This document shows positions 5,563 to 10,126 of a stretch of 10,126 bases of DNA, piece after piece; within the stretch, counting starts at the first letter, position 1; each line of letters starts with the position of its first letter. Position numbers and translations under genes: made by a program. Under the pieces are notes generated by a model. That model was not told the DNA's origin, made no database searches, and worked only from the letters and a program-made list of their open reading frames with translations. Source of the DNA: Candidatus Zymogenus sp. (lineage in GTDB: Bacteria > Desulfobacterota > Zymogenia > Zymogenales > Zymogenaceae); assembly GCA_030613285.1 (NCBI GenBank), contig JAUWME010000042.1:1-10126 (forward strand), in the 5' to 3' direction.

Positions 5563-6899
5563 CATTCGGCTTCAAGTGTAATGTCTTTTACCTTATTCAT
5601 ATCTTCCGGGTAATGTTTTGCGCCAATGAAGAAAAAGATAGCGCTAAAAAATCCGCTTGTTGCCAAGATCATCAGGGCATACCTGAGTCCCTCGGCCATA
5701 AAGTGCATTACCTCCGCATCAGTCAAACCCTCGGCGGTGCCTCCCAAGAAAACGAACAGGGCATCGGATATAGCTCCCGTCACGTAGGGCGCCCATCCTC
5801 CACCAAAGACATACATTGTGAAAACCGTTAATCCCCAGGCCATGCCTTTGAACGCTGGTGTCACCACGTCTTGAGTAACTGCGCTTAAAGCAGGAAGTCC
5901 CATCATGAAGAGCACCCCCCACAACATAGCAAGATAGAAACCGATTCCCTCCACATTGAAAAACAATGCTGCAATGAGAACTGCTGCGCTCAATACATCC
6001 ATTATTGCGGGTAGCAGCATTCTGGCCTTATCGTTCTTTTTTTGCCACGTATCGGCCAAGAATCCTCCAAGAGGAGCGCCAATTATTGCCATGAGGCTGA
6101 TAACTCCCAAAAGCATCCCAGCTTTGTCAACAGTAATTCCCCGAGACCTCATAAAATATGCCGAAAACCAGGTCAAGACAGAAAATGCCATGATATTATG
6201 AACACCATAGCCGAAAAAAGCCCACTTGAGTGTTGGAATTTTAAAGAGTGTTATAGCGGACTTAAAAAAACCTCGCTTCTTTCCGGTTTCATCTAAATCT
6301 TCTATGGTTTTGTAATCCCGCAGAAAAAAAGCGGCTATTCCTAAGATAATTCCTGGAATAGCGAATAAATAGAAAGGAGTCCGCCAGCTTCCCGTCTTTT
6401 CGGCGATTATACCACCCAGGATAACTCCGAGGGCTGCTCCAAGGGGAATGACCATGTTAAAGACCCCCATTACTTTACCCCGGGATTCCTTCGGGTAGGC
6501 TGCAGATATCATAGCGGTGCCACCGGCGGAAAAGCCAGACTCACCCACCCCCACAAGAGCTCTTGGGATGATAACAGTGAGAAAACTAACACCCTTTCCT
6601 GTAAGAAAGGTAAAGACACTCCAGATAATCGCCATAATGCCGATAGCCTTTTTTCTGCTCCAACGGTCTATCAAAAAAGCCACTGGAAAAGAGAATAGCG
6701 CAATGCTTAGCAAAAACACAGTCTGAATTGCCCCCGCATGGGCGTCAGTAAATCCGAGTGCCTCTCTCATCGGTTCCAATACTGCCGAAAGTACCTGTCT
6801 GTCCATGTAATTGACCATGTACAAGAGGGAGCAGACTATTAGAATCATGTGCGCGCCCGAACCACCAACTTTGAATTCTTTTTTGTTTTCTTTGTTCAT
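5562..6899 (-). CDS. Major facilitator superfamily transporter, spinster-like
   Basis: The 445-residue product is a full-length 12-helix permease. The first helix ends in N-Y-M-D-R-Q at 30-35, the signature of spinster-like and anion:cation-symporter-like MFS proteins. The helix 2-3 loop carries a motif A variant, D-R-W-S-R-K-K at 78-84. Helix 4 holds Arg113 with G-V-G-E-S-G at 117-122, followed by the 'A-x-Y-P-K-E-x-R-G' loop and the glycine-rich helix 5 (G-A-A-L-G-V-I-L-G-G). These positions usually line the proton or substrate pathway. The substrate cannot be predicted; spinster-like carriers move lipids, organic acids or drugs. The cytoplasmic N-tail and C-tail are short and charged. ATG 6899 has GGGGA upstream at a normal distance, and a promoter with perfect -35 lies about 70 bp upstream. 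The gene is monocistronic and convergent with the unknown gene, sharing the hairpin at 5521-5547. Confidence 0.95.
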   Translation of the reverse strand: MNKENKKEFKVGGSGAHMILIVCSLLYMVNYMDRQVLSAVLEPMREALGFTDAHAGAIQTVFLLSIALFSFPVAFLIDRWSRKKAIGIMAIIWSVFTFLTGKGVSFLTVIIPRALVGVGESGFSAGGTAMISAAYPKESRGKVMGVFNMVIPLGAALGVILGGIIAEKTGSWRTPFYLFAIPGIILGIAAFFLRDYKTIEDLDETGKKRGFFKSAITLFKIPTLKWAFFGYGVHNIMAFSVLTWFSAYFMRSRGITVDKAGMLLGVISLMAIIGAPLGGFLADTWQKKNDKARMLLPAIMDVLSAAVLIAALFFNVEGIGFYLAMLWGVLFMMGLPALSAVTQDVVTPAFKGMAWGLTVFTMYVFGGGWAPYVTGAISDALFVFLGGTAEGLTDAEVMHFMAEGLRYALMILATSGFFSAIFFFIGAKHYPEDMNKVKDITLEAE

Positions 6900-6969
6900 G
6901 AAAATTCCCCATTAAATAGTAGGATATAGATCACCTCTTAAAACTCATTGACCTTGAGCAACAGTAAAC

Positions 6970-6998
6970 CATGTAGCATATTAGAAGGGTAGTGTCAA
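6970..6998 (-). promoter_or_regulatory. Promoter of the MFS transporter gene
   Basis: Minus-strand TTGACA (6998-6993) is followed after 17 nt by TACATG (6975-6970), with TG at the extended -10 position (TGCTACATG). The -10 hexamer itself matches only 3 of 6, but the perfect -35, ideal spacing and TGn support it. The -35 overlaps the stop codon of the upstream remnant frame. Confidence 0.6.
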
Positions 6999-7246
6999 GT
7001 TATTTGTGTAATACTTTTGGGAAACACTATTTTTGCAGCGCCCAGATTCTGGATGAACAAATCGCAGCTTCGCCCTTCCAATGAATCAATGACTTTTCTT
7101 TTTGTAGCGGTATCTGAAGAGATATAGGTTGAAACCTGTTTGCCCGATTTCTCAATTATAACCCAGCAGCCATTACCGTTTCCCCAATCAATATCGACAG
7201 CTAAATAGTAAATGCAATTGATTGGCCCGATTCTAAAATTTTTATT
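6995..7246 (-). pseudogene. Start-less open frame, probable gene remnant
   Basis: Within the 395-bp gap between the TatT-like and MFS genes, one minus-strand frame is open for 83 codons from 7246 down to a TGA at 6997-6995. Two successive TGA stops precede it, and no ATG, GTG or TTG start occurs in its first 50 codons. The translation looks protein-like: N-K-N-F-R-I-G-P-I-N-C-I-Y-Y-L-A-V-D-I-D, then W-G-N-G-N-G-C-W-V-I-I-E-K-S-G-K-Q-V, ending F-P-K-S-I. A strand with a central Asp pair followed by W-V-I-I-E-x-x-G-K-x-V resembles the first two strands of RNase H-like folds, such as the N-terminus of IS110-type transposases. That is suggestive only. A decayed insertion sequence, another truncated gene, or chance are all possible. 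Confidence 0.35.
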
Positions 7247-7259
7247 TCATCACCGCCGA

Positions 7260-7277
7260 ATTAATGTCCACATTAAT
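7260..7277. repeat. Perfect inverted repeat, 8-bp arms with 2-bp centre
   Basis: ATTAATGT and ACATTAAT flank the dinucleotide CC. It lies 17 bp downstream of the TatT-like gene stop. The absence of G-C-rich pairing and of a following T run argues against an efficient intrinsic terminator. The symmetry suits a dimeric DNA-binding protein, but no nearby promoter that it would control is seen, apart from the remnant frame. Confidence 0.5.
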
Positions 7278-7294
7278 GCCAAGATAGCCATAAC

Positions 7295-8200
7295 CTAAAA
7301 CAATCTCTCAGAATTGATCACCCTCCCCGCCTTAATACACCTCTTCCCGAACTTCTTCCAACTTTTAAAATCCGGCTCCCGCTCTTTGTCGCCCTCCATC
7401 TCCACCGCAACCTCCAAGGCACCAACTGCTGCTTCACTCATCCCCTTCACCTCATATGCCGCCGCAAGAAAGATCATGTTTCTAATACTCGAGTCGTCGG
7501 CCCTGACGGCCCCGGTGGCAAAATCGAATGACTTTTCATTATCCCTCTTCGGCCACGGAACAATCCTGAAATACGCCGAAAGCCCCCTGCTAACCATCCC
7601 ACCGCTATGGTTTTTGTCAAACCCCTTGTCGTTTTTGTAGCACCACATCAAGTCTTCATAAATGGCGTCAAACACACCCCCCTTCATTGCATTGATAATC
7701 CCAATCCCAAAGGCGTAATGAAACGCCGTTAGGGCATAATATAGGTGTCCCTCAGCCCCCTCAGGGTTAATAAGCTTTGCCCTTTTGGCAATTTCCATTC
7801 CCTTCCTGCCGAGTTGTTCTTGCTCCTCTTTTTTTACATTGGCAATTGTATTGTTGTCATCAAGCAGCTGATCTGACTGCCACCAGAGGGCCCTGGCGCA
7901 CTTCCAGTGGGCCTCATAGCTAAAGGGGTCAGCTTCTGTCGCAGTACGGTAAAACTCCACGGCTTTCGCATTGTCAGAATCCAGCCTCGTACCCCTCTTT
8001 TTCCAAGCGGTGTCTCCCAGCTCCAGAAGTTTCTTAACATCCTCATAAGGCGACTTTTTCGATTCCTGAGAATATAGAGAATTGGGCAGCAGTAATACTA
8101 TAATGAGAAAAGCAACAAAAAGTGGTAACCACGACAGAGAAATAATAGTTGGGAATTTTCCTACCACTTTCTTCCCCACCAACAAGATATTAAGCTTCAT
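7295..8200 (-). CDS. Secreted TPR-like protein resembling TRAP transporter T-component (TatT)
   Basis: The 301-residue product begins with a basic segment and a long hydrophobic stretch at about 18-38, then N-S-L-Y-S|Q as a possible signal peptidase I site, so it is probably periplasmic. Treponemal TatT is a lipoprotein; no lipobox cysteine is visible here. The mature part is helical with TPR-type units: about 76-108 (A-V-E-F-Y-R-T-A-T-E-A-D-P), 133-162 (I-A-K-R-A-K-L-I-N-P-E-G-A-E-G-H), and 225-268 (F-A-T-G-A-V-R-A-D through A-L-E-V-A-V-E). The block Y-F-R-I-V-P-W-P at 210-217, followed by an N-x-K-S segment, is typical of TatT-like proteins, which bind the P-subunit of some TRAP transporters. 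No TRAP transporter gene is adjacent, so a different partner is possible. ATG 8200 has GAGG about 10 nt upstream. It is transcribed divergently from the CLC gene. Coding is certain; the family assignment is moderate. Confidence 0.82.
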   Translation of the reverse strand: MKLNILLVGKKVVGKFPTIISLSWLPLFVAFLIIVLLLPNSLYSQESKKSPYEDVKKLLELGDTAWKKRGTRLDSDNAKAVEFYRTATEADPFSYEAHWKCARALWWQSDQLLDDNNTIANVKKEEQEQLGRKGMEIAKRAKLINPEGAEGHLYYALTAFHYAFGIGIINAMKGGVFDAIYEDLMWCYKNDKGFDKNHSGGMVSRGLSAYFRIVPWPKRDNEKSFDFATGAVRADDSSIRNMIFLAAAYEVKGMSEAAVGALEVAVEMEGDKEREPDFKSWKKFGKRCIKAGRVINSERLF

Positions 8201-8226
8201 TTACAACCTCAAAATAAGTTGGGTGT

Positions 8227-8255
8227 ATTTTACAAACAAAATTAGAAATAAGCAA
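8227..8255 (-). promoter_or_regulatory. Possible promoter of the TatT-like gene
   Basis: Minus-strand TAAAAT (8232-8227, 5 of 6 to the -10) lies 17 nt after TTGCTT (8255-8250, weak -35). The leader to ATG 8200 would be about 20 nt. The surrounding A+T richness lowers certainty. Confidence 0.4.
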
Positions 8256-8280
8256 TAGAATTGACAAGAATATTGAGAAG

Positions 8281-8320
8281 AACGTGATAAAACGTGATGA
8301 AATGCGATAAAACACGATAT
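8281..8320 (+). repeat. Four tandem 10-bp direct repeats, putative regulator-binding array
   Basis: Four consecutive 10-mers read AACGTGATAA, AACGTGATGA, AATGCGATAA and AACACGATAT. AA at positions 1-2 and GAT at 6-8 are invariant. The 10-bp period is close to one helical turn, so each unit faces the same side of the DNA. The array ends 5 bp before the -35 region of the CLC promoter, a typical activator position, and could also serve the divergent TatT-like gene. A TTGACA at 8261-8266 lies just upstream, but no good -10 follows at normal spacing. Confidence 0.6.
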
Positions 8321-8325
8321 ATTCC

Positions 8326-8354
8326 TTTCAAATACAACGGTAATATGCTATAAA
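8326..8354 (+). promoter_or_regulatory. Extended -10 promoter of the CLC gene
   Basis: TATAAA at 8349-8354 (5 of 6) has TGC directly before it, giving an extended -10. A weak -35, TTTCAA at 8326-8331, is 17 nt upstream. Transcription would start near 8361, which places the in-frame ATG at 8356 upstream of the transcript and favours ATG 8380. The weak -35 directly beside four phased repeats suggests activator dependence. Confidence 0.6.
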
Positions 8355-8379
8355 GATGGATTATTTTATTTACACAACT

Positions 8380-10126
8380 ATGGAAGTAAAGGCTGTGATC
8401 AAGCTAAAAAAGATAATTATCCACTACGCCGAGCGCTTTGAGCAGACTCCTAATGCCTTTGTGTTTATCATTGCCCTCCTCATCGGTACCTTTGCGGGAT
8501 TTGGTTCCGCCGGTTTCAGATATCTTATAATCTTTTTCCAACATATCTTTTACGGTCCCTTCGATAACTACCTTGAGCGGATAATCGCCATCCCTTGGTA
8601 TTGGAAGCTTTTAGTCCCTGCCGGAGCTGGTCTCATTATAGGCCCCCTCATCTACTTTTTCAAGGAACTCAAAGGTCACGGCGTCCCTGAGGTTATGGAT
8701 GCCGTCGTAACAAAGGCTGGAAGACTCCCACCTTTCACCTTTCTTCTAAAAACTTTGGCATCAGCTGTAACCATCGCTTCCGGGGGTTCGGTGGGCAGGG
8801 AGGGGCCAATTGTCATGATCGGCGCCTCAATGGGGAGCAACATGGGCCAGCTCTTCGGAACATCCACCCAGAGGATGCGGACATTTGTGGCCTGCGGCGC
8901 GGCGGCGGGGATCGCTGCAACCTTTAACGCCCCCATCGCCGGCGTTATCTTCTCCTTGGAAATAATCATGGGGGAGATAACCCTCGAACACTTCTCCCCC
9001 ATCGTTATAAGCTCCGTCATTGCCACAGCAATCTCCCGCTGGCTCCTGGGGGATATTTTATCATTCATTGTGCCTATTTACAGGTTGGCAAGTTTTCAAG
9101 AACTTGCAAACTATGCAATCTTGGGTCTTGTTGCAGCATTGGTAGCGGTCATGTTCACAAACTTCCTCTACAAGGCGGAGGACTTGGCAGACAGTGTCCC
9201 AATCCCTGAATATCTAAAACCCGCCATCGGCGGCCTGATCATTGGACTTCTTGCAATCTTCGGTTTTCCCCACGTCTTCGGAGTAGGTTATGAAACCATC
9301 GACAATGTACTAATCGGCGAAGTTGGCAACATCAATAACTTCCCCATAGCCCGGGGGATGATGTGGATGTTTCTGCTGTCTCTTATCTTTATCAAAATAT
9401 TCGCAACCTCGACAACTCTTGCCACCGGAGGATCAGGCGGGGTTTTTGCGCCGTCACTGTTTATCGGCGCTACCATGGGAGGTGCACTGGGAAGCCTCTT
9501 TAAAAATATCATGCCCTGGAAAACCGGGGATATCGGCGCATACGCCGTGGTGGGAATGGGCGCTCTGGTGGCCGGAACAACCCACGGCCCCCTGACCGCA
9601 ATGATGATAATCTTTGAGATGACTGGAAATTACGAAATCATCCTGCCATTGATGATTGCGTGTGTTACCAGCACTGTAGTAGCAAGGGCATTCCAGCAAG
9701 ACTCAATCTACACACTGAAGTTGGTCAGGAGGGGCGTAAATATCTTCGAGGGGCGTGAGCAGAATGTTCTAAAATCCCTCTACGTCAGGGATGTTATGCA
9801 CACCGATTTTGAAAAGATATCGGAAAACACCCCCTGCTCTGCAATCATCAATCTTGTTTCTGACAGCCGCGATTTTTATTTTCCCGTAACCAACGAAAAG
9901 GATGAGATGACAGGCGTCTTCTCCCTCAATGACGTCAGGAGATTTATGAAGGAAGAGGAACACTTGAGACACATGATCATCGCAAAGGATATCGCCGCAA
10001 CAGATATCATTACCACATTTCCCGATGAAAACTTGAGTGATGTCATTAAAAAATTCTCCAAACTTAACATTGACGAAATCCCCGTTATGGAAAATCAGGA
10101 TTCAAAACGGGTTGTGGCAATGATAA
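8380..10126 (+). CDS. CLC-family chloride channel/transporter with C-terminal CBS domains (right end cut)
   Basis: About 582 residues are visible and the frame is open to the window edge; family members with two CBS domains are near 570-620, so little is missing. The membrane domain shows the anion-site motifs in order: G-H-G-V-P at 99-103 (serine of the classical GSGIP replaced by His), G-R-E-G-P at 139-143 with the gating glutamate Glu141, and G-G-V-F-A-P at 353-358. The position of the internal proton glutamate of E. coli ClcA (E203) is Ile195 here, after Glu194 in F-S-L-E-I. Channel-like or weakly proton-coupled transport is therefore possible. From about 467 a CBS domain starts (Y-V-R-D-V-M), and a second begins near 535 (A-K-D-I-A). 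CBS pairs usually bind adenine nucleotides and tune gating. No start has a strong ribosome site. ATG 8380 is chosen from the mapped promoter; ATG 8356 and GTG 8395 (GGAAG 8 nt upstream) are alternatives. Confidence 0.95.
   Translation, partial: MEVKAVIKLKKIIIHYAERFEQTPNAFVFIIALLIGTFAGFGSAGFRYLIIFFQHIFYGPFDNYLERIIAIPWYWKLLVPAGAGLIIGPLIYFFKELKGHGVPEVMDAVVTKAGRLPPFTFLLKTLASAVTIASGGSVGREGPIVMIGASMGSNMGQLFGTSTQRMRTFVACGAAAGIAATFNAPIAGVIFSLEIIMGEITLEHFSPIVISSVIATAISRWLLGDILSFIVPIYRLASFQELANYAILGLVAALVAVMFTNFLYKAEDLADSVPIPEYLKPAIGGLIIGLLAIFGFPHVFGVGYETIDNVLIGEVGNINNFPIARGMMWMFLLSLIFIKIFATSTTLATGGSGGVFAPSLFIGATMGGALGSLFKNIMPWKTGDIGAYAVVGMGALVAGTTHGPLTAMMIIFEMTGNYEIILPLMIACVTSTVVARAFQQDSIYTLKLVRRGVNIFEGREQNVLKSLYVRDVMHTDFEKISENTPCSAIINLVSDSRDFYFPVTNEKDEMTGVFSLNDVRRFMKEEEHLRHMIIAKDIAATDIITTFPDENLSDVIKKFSKLNIDEIPVMENQDSKRVVAMI

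Noticed and set aside
8261..8266. Perfect TTGACA as a second CLC promoter
   Set aside because: No acceptable -10 occurs at 16-18 nt; the nearest candidate, GATAAA, needs a 19-nt spacer and lies inside the repeat array.
8281..8320. The 10-bp repeats as a CRISPR array
   Set aside because: The units are far too short and abut without spacers.
8676..10070. Several minus-strand open frames within the CLC region
   Set aside because: The plus-strand frame encodes every CLC and CBS motif without interruption, so these are antisense shadows.

Overview
The window carries nine protein-coding genes, two of them cut by the window edges (a GNAT acetyltransferase on the left, a CLC chloride transporter on the right). 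It also holds one start-less gene remnant and several recognisable control elements. The gene set is Gram-negative in style: a PEP-CTERM-type polysaccharide deacetylase, a GH57 glycosidase, a stand-alone crotonase, a spinster-like MFS permease, a TatT-like TPR protein and a CLC with CBS domains. Such a mixture is common in Desulfobacterota (deltaproteobacteria) and related anaerobes. This is an inference from gene content only; no rRNA or other marker gene is present.

Layout. (1) Positions 1-2577, minus strand: a tight carbohydrate operon with a near-consensus promoter at 2549-2577, reading GH57, then polysaccharide deacetylase (2-bp gap), then an Eis-like GNAT acetyltransferase that leaves the window. 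Together these look like a module that trims, deacetylates and re-acylates a surface or exported glycan. (2) Positions 2647-3441, minus: a single crotonase-superfamily enzyme lacking one of the two hydratase glutamates. (3) Positions 3589-5437, plus: two genes visibly richer in A+T than their surroundings. One encodes a membrane-anchored TPR protein, the other an unrecognised membrane-associated coiled-coil protein preceded by a leader of about 125 nt with strong predicted secondary structure. (4) Positions 5521-5562: a strong hairpin between convergent genes. (5) Positions 5562-6998, minus: an MFS transporter with its own promoter. (6) Positions 6995-7294: a degraded open frame without a start codon, plus a perfect inverted repeat. 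(7) Positions 7295-8200, minus: a secreted TatT-like TPR protein. (8) Positions 8201-8379: a divergent intergenic region with four tandem 10-bp repeats directly upstream of an extended -10 promoter. (9) Positions 8380 to the right edge, plus: a CLC chloride channel or transporter with C-terminal CBS domains.

The parts least explained by known families are the structured leader with its unknown gene, the helically phased repeat array upstream of the CLC gene, and the start-less remnant overlapping the MFS promoter.
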